Positions 27,301-34,310 of a stretch of DNA of 36,482 bases are shown here, piece after piece. The notes beneath the pieces are model-generated. The model was not told the origin of the DNA, did no database searches, and was given only the letters and a program-made list of their open reading frames with translations. The position numbers were made by a program, and so were the translations under genes. The stretch spans positions 1 to 36,482 of IMG/VR virus record IMGVR_UViG_3300018080_000363; one strand, written 5' to 3'. The stretch comes from a virus. Each line of letters begins with the position of its first letter. The first letter of the stretch is position 1.

Positions 27301-28630
27301 TAAATTTTCTATATATTTGTAAAGGCCAGCTGCCCAGCCAAGCAGCACCAGCAAATCCAGCCACAGTAGAAAGCTTGGTAATTCCAGGCATAAGAGATTC
27401 TTGTTCTTCTGTAGCTCTTGTTAATCCTAGCGGCTCAGAAACATTTTTTGCATAAGAAACATGCCCTCGAGCCCAGAGTTCTGCTATACCCGGAATTATT
27501 CCACGGTCAAATGCCGGAGATGCACCAATCAATCCGCCGATTGCAGCGCCCCATAAAGCTGTTCTTGGGTTTTTACTAATAGCCCCAAGAGCGCTAGCAC
27601 CAATTCCTGCGCCTATTAGACTTGTTCCAAAGCTTGCTTCTTGTCTAGATCTAAGATAGCTGAAATATTCAAACCCCTTAAATGCAGCAGCGATTGCAAG
27701 ACCTTTACCTGCATACCTAAGTAAAGTCTGAGTAGCAGTACCAGGCTTAACCGGCAATCTAAATCCAATATTCTTTTCGGTCCAGGTTAGTGCTCGACCA
27801 ACAACAGGAAATTCATATGCTGCTTCTAATAATCTATTTAATCTACTAATTTGCGAAGCCCAATAAGCTCTAGCATATCTACCAATTACTCTTGTTTTCT
27901 GTAATCGAATAGCTGCTACTTCTGATAGCGGTATACCCAGAACTTTATCTGTATAAGGAGCAGTTACAAACATTCTTTCTGCCTGGGCAGTAGTTCCACC
28001 CGCAGAAGAAAGACCGCTTACTTTGGCATACGCATCTATAAATCCTCTTCCCGCTGAAGAGCCTAGATTTACAGGAAGTGCAGCTCTTGTTAAAGTGGGT
28101 CCTCCTCGTACGCTTGCTTCTCCGAATAATAATCCTGTTCTCCTAAACTCTATTCCACGATGAAAAGCACCGGTAACGGCTAATTCGTTAGGTTTTAGCC
28201 CTAGCATATTAGACGCAAAATGCTGCGCTCTATATCTTGGTGTTCTAGTAACTACACCCGTAACCGGATCAACGACTTCTTCCATAAAGAAGCCACTCGG
28301 CGTAAGTATTCTAGACGGCACGGTACCCGCAGGACTAAATATCTGTGAAAACTGGAATGTTTTAAACATGCCATATGGAGATAACTCTTCGGCATGTCTA
28401 ATTCCACTCAAATAATAGTCCCATATTCTTTTGCCGCCACCAGCAGGAATAAATCCAGCAGCTCCTATTCCGGCAATTGCTCCTCCAAATATTGCCGCAT
28501 TTCTTAACGCATTATTTTGTTGCGGTGGGTATTCTCCGCCAGCCCAGTAAGGATCCGGAGCACCAGGACGTTTATAAGCAGTTCTAAATGTAGTTGGAGC
28601 TGGATATGGAGAATTAAAAATATAAGGCAT
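24335..28630 (-). CDS. Giant tail protein with membrane segments and a degenerate nuclease-like domain (tape-measure candidate)
   Basis: This 1431-aa protein directly follows the tail assembly chaperones, the usual tape-measure slot. Hydrophobic Ala/Gly stretches lie at about 42-62, 336-372, 419-435 and 512-540, as in tape measures that enter the host membrane. Residues about 929-1045 resemble the staphylococcal-nuclease fold: MRVHVKEQISPGTFVTEKHG, VIKLSGIQ, then GTDLAAELVSQGIAEY. The residues that are catalytic in active nucleases appear replaced (the 'DGDT' and 'R-x-x-x-I-D-x-P-E' positions), so it would be structural or binding. No Shine-Dalgarno site lies between the chaperone stop and ATG; a palindrome covers that junction. 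The tape role is inferred from position. Confidence 0.75.
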   Translation of the reverse strand: MPYIFNSPYPAPTTFRTAYKRPGAPDPYWAGGEYPPQQNNALRNAAIFGGAIAGIGAAGFIPAGGGKRIWDYYLSGIRHAEELSPYGMFKTFQFSQIFSPAGTVPSRILTPSGFFMEEVVDPVTGVVTRTPRYRAQHFASNMLGLKPNELAVTGAFHRGIEFRRTGLLFGEASVRGGPTLTRAALPVNLGSSAGRGFIDAYAKVSGLSSAGGTTAQAERMFVTAPYTDKVLGIPLSEVAAIRLQKTRVIGRYARAYWASQISRLNRLLEAAYEFPVVGRALTWTEKNIGFRLPVKPGTATQTLLRYAGKGLAIAAAFKGFEYFSYLRSRQEASFGTSLIGAGIGASALGAISKNPRTALWGAAIGGLIGASPAFDRGIIPGIAELWARGHVSYAKNVSEPLGLTRATEEQESLMPGITKLSTVAGFAGAAWLGSWPLQIYRKFSLLNKLKGTPEAKSLGIYGAYSELLKKGKAEFAEAASLAKGPLAKFKAAFFPAAETATQKATKGFLYGGRQAGLAGLALWGGFALAASLATGSLPGILGTEKTAEELEDIYSGRKEVPIRRGRFWEFGRSSWEGGRISHYRPHQVALLRSGAEARAKALYGSEEERWAYDPMLHPFKALFDKDFKYHWEKKYYHERPYPVSGTYFEDVPFIGPATQQIGKLIKPPRLMHTEEWLLGGGENISSDAIVKRVPTAALSEPNKEIGGISPATPIASHGMESSLGRFMYNINELRGLTGFVHGAIKEHLTGTQDYFDQYEQLESARRAYGAERKYWDLDLGGGLGLTEPIRRFIPHRRRQIGLYNPIRNLMPEWLPGPNYYIDFRHGDPFTKVPSGEIRLPGAGYSALNPDVAGLTPAEYPLFHRFKILADVAMYSDEFKRTKIEAAKAAKQGLLTEDQIAQIQEINQQVSEKKKRKRFNEYQFTQDTLQKMRVHVKEQISPGTFVTEKHGVIKLSGIQMAKEQIASENAEKLMAVDTRKKRAMMSDFLEQYGTPGTALDVYVHKDLNHRYKLTSKGAYQPAAISAEGTDLAAELVSQGIAEYKEDDVFANASKYNAGERILGQLWETFTHHESPLEYLTPISPMSKFVHQRSAIEEYERSRTYGTEAAFWQHPVEHFIRPATWMTKRMFGTEEIPEHVRQRWEIEEYFDKLKYVKAKILERAADSAGDMEAAKEFREQQRTTLFGTNPYGSWKNIFSALPALDRDYFSAFQSAQSTEDRAKIMEIIPPNQKPIYQAQWNIQLANALRAEKRMGISTNESEKLLDSLYKQRVGEGREVTPESMEKYEKQKYKKESYADWARRKELEEYFNEHPLPGPDFVGFDPRVDLEDVKLKVVNMAGQDMHDFNLWQSRDKQLAQKPYLEGSEAKVTGEVQYSEAEMKARLAEVLGLDNIQVVSMPSGDSRDYVEVNLKDDRKRALKLYASNPEFHGMV

Positions 28631-28636
28631 TTTTGG

Positions 28637-28651
28637 AGAGGATTATCCTCT
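28637..28651 (-). promoter_or_regulatory. Palindrome over the chaperone stop / giant-gene start junction
   Basis: AGAGGATAATCCTCT is a 6-bp perfect inverted repeat with the TAA stop of the 223-aa gene as its three-base loop. It includes the only purine-rich candidate ribosome binding site (AGAGGA) for the 1431-aa gene, whose ATG lies six bases beyond. If it folds in mRNA, the site would be hidden until a ribosome finishing the chaperone melts it. Confidence 0.4.
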
Positions 28652-29314
28652 ACGTCCCCTCCTTTTACTTCTCATTTCTTTTATTTGCTGTAATTGCCGT
28701 CTTTCTTCTGGTGTTAAGTCACTAATACTATTAACATCATTTTTCATGAACTTATTCATTTTGCTACCATCAAGAACTAAATCATCAGCTATTAGTTTCT
28801 TGGGTTTTGCTTCTTCTTCAGAAAGAAGCCGAATAGGCTCAGCAATTTCTGGAGGATTTTTTTGCATCAATACCTGTTCTGCCTGAGCTAAACGAAGTTT
28901 TACCTTATGCCATGGCATGGATTCTATATCCTCTGGAGTATAGGATGGGAAAGCCCGACATATTAATATAATAATTTGAGAATTTAATATTCCGGCCTCC
29001 TCTCTTGCAAAATCCATGTGCGTATTAAACTCCTCCAGTTTAGCAGGACCCGATAAATGCATGATAACAGAAGCAACCGTGGCAACTATTCCTGCTCTCA
29101 TTTCGTACATTTGTTCTATCATTCCCTGGTCGCATACACACTCTTTAAAAACTACATCCTCAAGAATATCGGCTGGAATAGTTCCCTTATTTAAAAGGTT
29201 TAAAAAGGTATTAAAATCCCTCCAGCATAAGAGGTTAAAATGCACTATAGTTCCACAAGGAAACGTTATTCTATAAAGCTTTTTTCCTTGTCTTGCATCC
29301 TCAAGGATGTTCAT
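28643..29314 (-). CDS. Tail assembly chaperone-like protein (second of two)
   Basis: This 223-aa protein lies directly before the tape-measure region, where phages place tail assembly chaperones. It shows the usual pattern: a beta start (YRITFPCGTIVHFNLLCW), a helix (RDFNTFLNLL), then ILEDVVFKECVCDQ and an all-helical middle (GIVATVASVIMHLSGPAKLE). The C-terminus is basic (ERRQLQQIKEMRSKRRGRRG), and may contact nucleic acid or the tape. It has its own AAGGAT site, 13 nt after the first chaperone stop, and its frame is closed just upstream by a TAG, so it is not an obvious frameshift extension of the first. Chaperones of this kind coat the tape measure and guide tube assembly and are absent from virions. 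Confidence 0.7.
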   Translation of the reverse strand: MNILEDARQGKKLYRITFPCGTIVHFNLLCWRDFNTFLNLLNKGTIPADILEDVVFKECVCDQGMIEQMYEMRAGIVATVASVIMHLSGPAKLEEFNTHMDFAREEAGILNSQIIILICRAFPSYTPEDIESMPWHKVKLRLAQAEQVLMQKNPPEIAEPIRLLSEEEAKPKKLIADDLVLDGSKMNKFMKNDVNSISDLTPEERRQLQQIKEMRSKRRGRRG

Positions 29315-29327
29315 GGTAGAAAAATCC

Positions 29328-29858
29328 TTATAGTTCTTCTACCATATTCAAAGCAGACATTGTATCGTAGAAATGGCATCCCTGCATAATGACATTAAAT
29401 AGTGTAGGAATTGTACCCGCACGAGAAAGAGCAACAAATTCAGGAGTAAAAGCTGGCCATAATACTGCGCGACGCACAATAGCTTCCTGCATTTTCATTT
29501 CATTTTGTTGATAATCTTCATTAGCAACAATCTGTTGCCATTCCTGCCGATTTAAATAACGCCATACATAAAGATCTTTGTCAGATAATGGAAGAATGTA
29601 TATAACTCCGCCATATCTTTCTTTCCATAGTGCTATTTGTTCGTCAGAGGGAGCATTAGGAAGTGTTTTTAAAATAGATTTTGCCGGTCTACCAAAAGCA
29701 GCAGCAGCAGCAGGAACAGGCTCTTCTTTCATTTCTTCATTCTGCTGTTTTTCTAATTCGGGATTCGCTTCACATGTACAAACAGTTTGCCCACATTTCG
29801 GGCAACCTAACTCTCTCTGAGCCTCTTCTATCAAATCTTTAGGGTCAACTGTGCCCAT
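29328..29858 (-). CDS. Tail assembly chaperone-like protein with Cys cluster (first of two)
   Basis: This 176-aa protein has a strong AAAGGAGG site. A cysteine cluster, CPKCGQTVCTCE (Cys19, Cys22, Cys27, Cys29), can bind zinc near the N-terminus, followed by an acidic, Ala-rich linker. Residues from about 75 on match the chaperone pattern of its neighbour: ILPLSDKDLYVWRYLNRQEW, then helix and 'AIVRRAVLWP'. Two similar-sized chaperones in a row before a tape gene are normal in long-tailed phages, often made by ribosomal frameshift. Here they are separate genes with their own start signals, and no slippery heptamer is seen. The zinc cluster is a less usual addition. Confidence 0.7.
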   Translation of the reverse strand: MGTVDPKDLIEEAQRELGCPKCGQTVCTCEANPELEKQQNEEMKEEPVPAAAAAFGRPAKSILKTLPNAPSDEQIALWKERYGGVIYILPLSDKDLYVWRYLNRQEWQQIVANEDYQQNEMKMQEAIVRRAVLWPAFTPEFVALSRAGTIPTLFNVIMQGCHFYDTMSALNMVEEL

Positions 29859-29871
29859 TTAATTTCCTCCT

Positions 29872-30645
29872 TTAAGCTAAATTTTTACCAATAAAATCAT
29901 ATCGTTCTGCTATAGGTTCACCATTAATTTGAATTACCTGACTTTGCCCTATTATCTCACAATCTAATAGTTTTTTGATAGTGTGATTTGCTGCTTTATT
30001 TGAAATATCTCCATATAAAACCCAAATATCGAAAGGCGGATATTGGTCACCCCGGCGATAAACATCATAAAATTCATTTGTAGCCTCGGGGGGATCCGCT
30101 CCTTCATAATTCTGCAGATTAGGAGTCTCAAAATTTGAAATTAGCCCTTTTCCCCAGAGCTGATCTTCAAATCTTTCAGCAATACCTTCGAACTCTTCAT
30201 CAGATAATGCTAGTAAATCATTATAAAATTCAAATCTATCTGCTGTATTTTCACTCTGAATCATTCTTTCAATATTAAGCCTTAATACATTGTAGTTTTT
30301 ACCTTTTTTAGTGATTGGGCTCATATTTTTAGCAGCAGACATTTTATGGTAAAAATTAGCTAAAGCTATAGGAATATAACCAGCTTCCTTAAATGGAATA
30401 ACGAATTGACCACTAACAATAACCTGGCCCGGTGCAACTACATTATAGTATTGAGATGCGTAACTGTAAATTGGTTTTTTGTTTTGTCTAACGTCGAATG
30501 CAATATGTGCAATATCATCGATTAGTAAATCTCCAATATATATAGAGATTTGACTACCGCTAAAATAATCAAACTCATAAGATGACGTATTTAGATCCAT
30601 TACATACTTAGAATCATATGCATTGTAATTAACGTTGTCTCTCAT
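29872..30645 (-). CDS. Tube-like tail protein, third paralogue (helical insertion)
   Basis: This 257-aa protein shares the core of its two upstream neighbours: N-terminal LLIDDIAHIAFDVRQNKKPIYSY, an 'IVSGQFVIPF' strand at 75-85 and the C-terminal hallmark 'DQYPPFDIWVLYGDIS' at about 200-215 and 'EIIGQSQVIQI'. An insertion at about 103-196, largely charged and helical (RMIQSENTADRFEFYNDLL), replaces the loops found in the others. Its ribosome binding site is AAGGA. The paralogy, and position after the sheath, suggest a member of the tail tube/initiator family (T4 gp19, gp48, gp54 are such a set). The exact role (tube, tube initiator or tail terminus) is inferred. Confidence 0.7.
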   Translation of the reverse strand: MRDNVNYNAYDSKYVMDLNTSSYEFDYFSGSQISIYIGDLLIDDIAHIAFDVRQNKKPIYSYASQYYNVVAPGQVIVSGQFVIPFKEAGYIPIALANFYHKMSAAKNMSPITKKGKNYNVLRLNIERMIQSENTADRFEFYNDLLALSDEEFEGIAERFEDQLWGKGLISNFETPNLQNYEGADPPEATNEFYDVYRRGDQYPPFDIWVLYGDISNKAANHTIKKLLDCEIIGQSQVIQINGEPIAERYDFIGKNLA

Positions 30646-30654
30646 GATAATTCC

Positions 30655-31653
30655 TTATACAAATGGATTTAATCTTTTAAGCCTACGCTGTCTACTAAGC
30701 AAACCTTCTATAGTAGTCGGAGGAGGTATTGGGCTGTTTGGTTCTAATATTCGACGTTTTTCATGTACTGGCTGCAATAAATCTACATCTCTCGCTACAA
30801 ATTGCATTACATTCTCTGTAAGCATATCCTGAATACTTATAGTCTGGCCTTCACTAATAATTTCAAGACCATATAATACCATATATGAATTATCTCCAAC
30901 TTCGTTGGAAAATAAAAGAGTCAAATCAAATGGAGGTAATTGATCTACCATTACAGTACTAAATTCCGGGTAAGCACCTTCTGATCCGGATATTACACCA
31001 GTACTGTAAAATTTTAAATTAGTTTGTAATAACTCCCATAAACAAGCCTTGTTAATAACAGTAAAAATAAGAGAACCTGCTATTGTACGTCCGCCTCTAG
31101 TATAGCTTTTAGGATATACTCGGCCTAGTGTCCTAACAGGGAATTTTTCTCTATAAGACGAATAAGAAACTGTCTGTAAATTACCAAGGATTACAGGTTT
31201 TACATAGGTCTCGGCCCCTTTATTATCTTTTGTAGCGGCATTAAGACGATTATATTGCGTAAAAGCAGCCTGCTCCTGCGTCCTAAGTGCTTCGATTGCA
31301 TTAGGTGGATACTTTTGATTGAATACATCCACTCGTCTTCTGACAGCATTCCAGGCACTTAACGTGCCCGCTACATCTCCGCCTCCAGCAACGGCGGCAT
31401 CATAAGCAGCTTGCGCTGCTGCCAACTCTATACTTAAATCTTCTGCCTCGCCAAGAATACTTACTATGGAAGACTGTATGGCTTTTAATTCATCAAGAGC
31501 CTTGTTCCTTTCGTCCTGTAATCTTTCAAGAGGTATAGGAAGAAACACAACAGGCTTAACATCGGCACCACTAAAAGATATAGTACCAATACTAGCATCT
31601 ATTGCCTCTTTCATCTGTCTTTCATTTTCTTTCGTAATCTCAACGAGAGCCAT
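30655..31653 (-). CDS. Tube-like tail protein, second paralogue (coiled-coil insertion)
   Basis: This 332-aa protein has the shared core: ISFSGADVKPVVF at 25-37, then GNLQTVSYSSYREKFPVRTL at 157-176, 'RTIAGSLIFTVI' at 189-200 and 'MVDQLPPFDLTLLFSNEVGD' at 235-254. A segment of about 110 residues (39-148) with heptad-like Ala/Leu helices (LDELKAIQSSIVSILGEAED) splits the first beta hairpin. A Pro/Arg-rich tail (about 296-332) ends it. The upstream AAAAAGGAG site follows a GC hairpin. Its core is nearly co-linear with the 233-aa neighbour, so it is probably a modified tube protein, for example one at the baseplate or with an exposed or internal arm. Confidence 0.75.
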   Translation of the reverse strand: MALVEITKENERQMKEAIDASIGTISFSGADVKPVVFLPIPLERLQDERNKALDELKAIQSSIVSILGEAEDLSIELAAAQAAYDAAVAGGGDVAGTLSAWNAVRRRVDVFNQKYPPNAIEALRTQEQAAFTQYNRLNAATKDNKGAETYVKPVILGNLQTVSYSSYREKFPVRTLGRVYPKSYTRGGRTIAGSLIFTVINKACLWELLQTNLKFYSTGVISGSEGAYPEFSTVMVDQLPPFDLTLLFSNEVGDNSYMVLYGLEIISEGQTISIQDMLTENVMQFVARDVDLLQPVHEKRRILEPNSPIPPPTTIEGLLSRQRRLKRLNPFV

Positions 31654-31666
31654 ATATCTCCTTTTT

Positions 31667-31682
31667 GGCCCGATAACGGGCC
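31667..31682 (-). other. GC hairpin between the first and second tube-like genes
   Basis: The minus strand reads GGCCCGTTATCGGGCC, a 6-bp all-GC stem with a four-base loop, six bases after the stop of the 233-aa gene and directly before AAAAAGGAG, the ribosome binding site of the next gene. It has no following U-run, so it is not a classic terminator. A role as 3'-end stabiliser for the abundant tube mRNA, or as a block on downstream translation, is likely but unproven. Confidence 0.55.
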
Positions 31683-31687
31683 GTTAA

Positions 31688-32389
31688 TTAACCAGTTACA
31701 CGGTTAATAAATTCAGTCTTAGGTCTTACCCACTGCCATGGTAAAACTGTACGAGCTAAATAAGTATATTGCTGTTCGGAACTAATGTCATCAACACTAA
31801 TACCATAACCTTCGTTCAATAGCTCAATACCAAAGATCTTCATGACAGCCAAAGCCCCGGCTTCATTCGCTGCAGTTAGAGTTACGTTAAACGGGGGAAT
31901 TTGATCGACATACCACGGATGAGCAATCTCCTGATCTTGACCTACACCAGTAGAAACACTAGATTCTTGTTGAATTCCACCCTCATAAGCAGGTGAAGCC
32001 GCAATACCCCCACCAACAGGAGAAGCCGCAGTCCGGCCACTAGAGGCAGAAAGTTGGAAATCCAATGCCTGCGTCTGTCTTCCTAGAAATTCAGGTCGGA
32101 TATCATCAATATCGGACTGGAAGAATAGGTCGTGTAATTCAGTCAGTAATGCATGGCGATCAAAAACGGTAAAGATCATCGTTCCTGCAATACCTCGCTT
32201 TCCTCTGGAAAATCCACGAGGATCAGGGCTCCCCATCGTGTAGATCGGAGCTTTTTCTCTGGTTATCGAATATGAGATGGCCTGTAGTTCGCCAATGGTA
32301 ACATTACCGAAGGTGGCTTTCATATCAACACCAGAAAATGAATTTAGCGATTTTGCATATTCGCTAACAATAGGAGCTGTAGCAACCAT
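31688..32389 (-). CDS. Tail tube protein (first paralogue)
   Basis: This 233-aa protein directly follows the sheath with a strong AAGGAGGAG site, the usual place of the tube protein. The core contains NSFSGVDMKATFGNVTIGEL at 16-35, 'QAISYSITREKAPIYTMGSP' at 36-55, 'KRGIAGTMIFTVF' at 64-76 and 'YVDQIPPFNVTLTAANEAG' at 160-178. A Gly/Ser-rich flexible loop (about 101-156) sits between the two halves. It is the shortest and least decorated of three paralogues, and its strong start signal fits the many-copy main tube. Tube assignment is by position, size and the shared core with its neighbours, not from a database. Confidence 0.75.
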   Translation of the reverse strand: MVATAPIVSEYAKSLNSFSGVDMKATFGNVTIGELQAISYSITREKAPIYTMGSPDPRGFSRGKRGIAGTMIFTVFDRHALLTELHDLFFQSDIDDIRPEFLGRQTQALDFQLSASSGRTAASPVGGGIAASPAYEGGIQQESSVSTGVGQDQEIAHPWYVDQIPPFNVTLTAANEAGALAVMKIFGIELLNEGYGISVDDISSEQQYTYLARTVLPWQWVRPKTEFINRVTG

Positions 32390-32403
32390 CTGTTATCTCC
32401 TCC

Positions 32404-34293
32404 TTAAATAGCAGCCAGTGACAGTACCAGCGTAATTTGCCGTAATTCGTACGCAGGAACTAGTGTTAATTCGATAGTTGCGTCACCTTCAACTATTTGA
32501 GCTGGAGTTGCAGTAATATTTAGATCATACCGAGTAATATAGCCGCCTTTTTGTAGCTTTCCTAAGGCCGACTCGATGGCTGTTTGTAAAGCAGCTCTCT
32601 GTGCTCCAGTATTAGGTTCTCCAATAAATGGATCAGCAGCAGCACGGATTGCGTCTACAACGTCTTTTACTATTAATACGGTAGTTAAGCGCCTGTAATC
32701 GCTATCAGATTTAGCTGCAGTAGGAGCATCAGCCACAACAACGCCCTTTGGGCGTTCTCGCAACATAACATACTTAACTCCAGCCAGCTGGTCTTGTTTC
32801 GTGTTATTTATCCTCCATGGTAACCCAACTGCTTCTAATACTTTATTAGTTGGAGCACTTTTGGAAGGTAAAGTTGATACAAAACCTGCATATGTTGGAG
32901 CCACTGTAGCAGTATATCCAAAGCCAGTTGTATCATATGAGTTGTAGATATTACCCCAAGCACCAACAACTGATATATATGCGCCAATATCGATTACAGA
33001 ACCTCCACGATCAGTTTCCTCGGTTCCATCTAGATAGTGATCATCGGTAAGAATAAATCCTCCACCAGCCACACTACTCCTGAAACCGTATTTACCGGCC
33101 ATAAACTTATTACCTAGAAGACCGGTTCCATTATAAGCAGAACTTGAAATTGTCTGATTGCCATTTGAGTCAGTTACGTAAGTAGGTAACTTGCCGATCC
33201 AGTCGTTAACATCAGAAAGCGCTGCCGTGGTAGGAGGTAGCACGCCTATAAATCCATGACATTCAACATTATTTTCTGAATTGACATAACAGAAATCAGC
33301 CAACTGATAGGCAAAGTTTACTTCATGAAAATCAGAAGCAGTTAATACTGTACCATCACAAGTATGGGTAGCGTCAGCACTGCCAGCAGATGGATAAATC
33401 TGCGCTCCACTAAAAACAGGACTTGCTGGATCCGCAGGGAACCACCACCAGAAGTACCATTCACCACCATATTCCTCGGCATAGAACTTACCTAAAACAT
33501 CATCTGTATCTCCCTCGGTTGGATAATCGCTTAATGAAGTTAGTGCCCGCGAAGTAACTTGTGCGGACGTTAAATCTACAACATTAAGATCGTCTAAGTA
33601 TATATCAACAGGGACTACAAGATCAAAGTCGGTATTTTCTAAGTCCTTATATGCCTTAAATAAAAGTTCATATAATTTCATTCGGCTAGGGCCTGTACCG
33701 TCTGTTCCAGCTGTATAAGTAACTGCATAACTTACCGCTCCAACACCTACATTGGCAAAAGTTACGAAGCTAGAAGCAGAACCAATATCGGTACCATTGC
33801 CATCAGGCTCGCCAGAAACATATACTTCACCAAGATCGATTGTCGCTGCAGTATTAGCCCAGCTACGGTCGAATACGGTAATTCCGGTATTTTCGTTTCT
33901 GACAACTAGGCGTTCTGCACTAGCGGTAGCATCAAAATACATTGCATAGTCAGTACCAACACTATCATCTTTGGTATCTGTCTCAATTTTAATTCCACCT
34001 GTAGTAGCAGCAACACCTAAACCTTCAATAGTACAAGCAGTTGCACCAATACGAAATAGGATTATATTTTCAGCACCAGCAGTAGATACTTCATACATTC
34101 CTCGGATTAAACTTCCTGTTGTACCAAAATCAACCGCAGCTTCTTGAGTGCGGCCAACCAGATAGGGGGTCTCAGCAAAACCCTTTGAGGAAGTACCAAG
34201 AACTAGTACTTTAGGAGCACTGCTGGTGGTAAGAATTCTTAATCCACCATCAATTTTTTCGGTATAGACTGCCGGTAAATTAGTATAAGCCAT
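32404..34293 (-). CDS. Contractile tail sheath protein
   Basis: This 629-aa protein begins MAYTNLPAVYTEKIDGG, a typical sheath N-terminus, and ends with the conserved sheath C-terminal domain (about 500-629): LAGVKYVMLRERPKGVVVA, DYRRLTTVLIVKDVVDAIR, 'ADPFIGEPNTGAQRAALQTA', GYITRYDLNITATPAQIVEG and 'IELTLVPAYELRQITLVLSL'. This domain interlocks subunits around the tube and drives contraction. The middle (about 80-480) carries phage-specific beta domains likely exposed on the outside. Two ribosome binding stretches (AAGGAGG, AAAGG) precede the ATG. It is the strongest proof that the phage has a contractile tail. Confidence 0.92.
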   Translation of the reverse strand: MAYTNLPAVYTEKIDGGLRILTTSSAPKVLVLGTSSKGFAETPYLVGRTQEAAVDFGTTGSLIRGMYEVSTAGAENIILFRIGATACTIEGLGVAATTGGIKIETDTKDDSVGTDYAMYFDATASAERLVVRNENTGITVFDRSWANTAATIDLGEVYVSGEPDGNGTDIGSASSFVTFANVGVGAVSYAVTYTAGTDGTGPSRMKLYELLFKAYKDLENTDFDLVVPVDIYLDDLNVVDLTSAQVTSRALTSLSDYPTEGDTDDVLGKFYAEEYGGEWYFWWWFPADPASPVFSGAQIYPSAGSADATHTCDGTVLTASDFHEVNFAYQLADFCYVNSENNVECHGFIGVLPPTTAALSDVNDWIGKLPTYVTDSNGNQTISSSAYNGTGLLGNKFMAGKYGFRSSVAGGGFILTDDHYLDGTEETDRGGSVIDIGAYISVVGAWGNIYNSYDTTGFGYTATVAPTYAGFVSTLPSKSAPTNKVLEAVGLPWRINNTKQDQLAGVKYVMLRERPKGVVVADAPTAAKSDSDYRRLTTVLIVKDVVDAIRAAADPFIGEPNTGAQRAALQTAIESALGKLQKGGYITRYDLNITATPAQIVEGDATIELTLVPAYELRQITLVLSLAAI

Positions 34294-34310
34294 AACTACC
34301 TTTAGCCTCC

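Noticed and set aside
29300-29345. Programmed frameshift joining the two chaperones
   Set aside because: The second chaperone's frame is closed by a TAG shortly upstream, it has its own AAGGAT site and ATG, and no X-XXY-YYZ heptamer is visible near the first stop. Rare slippage cannot be excluded.
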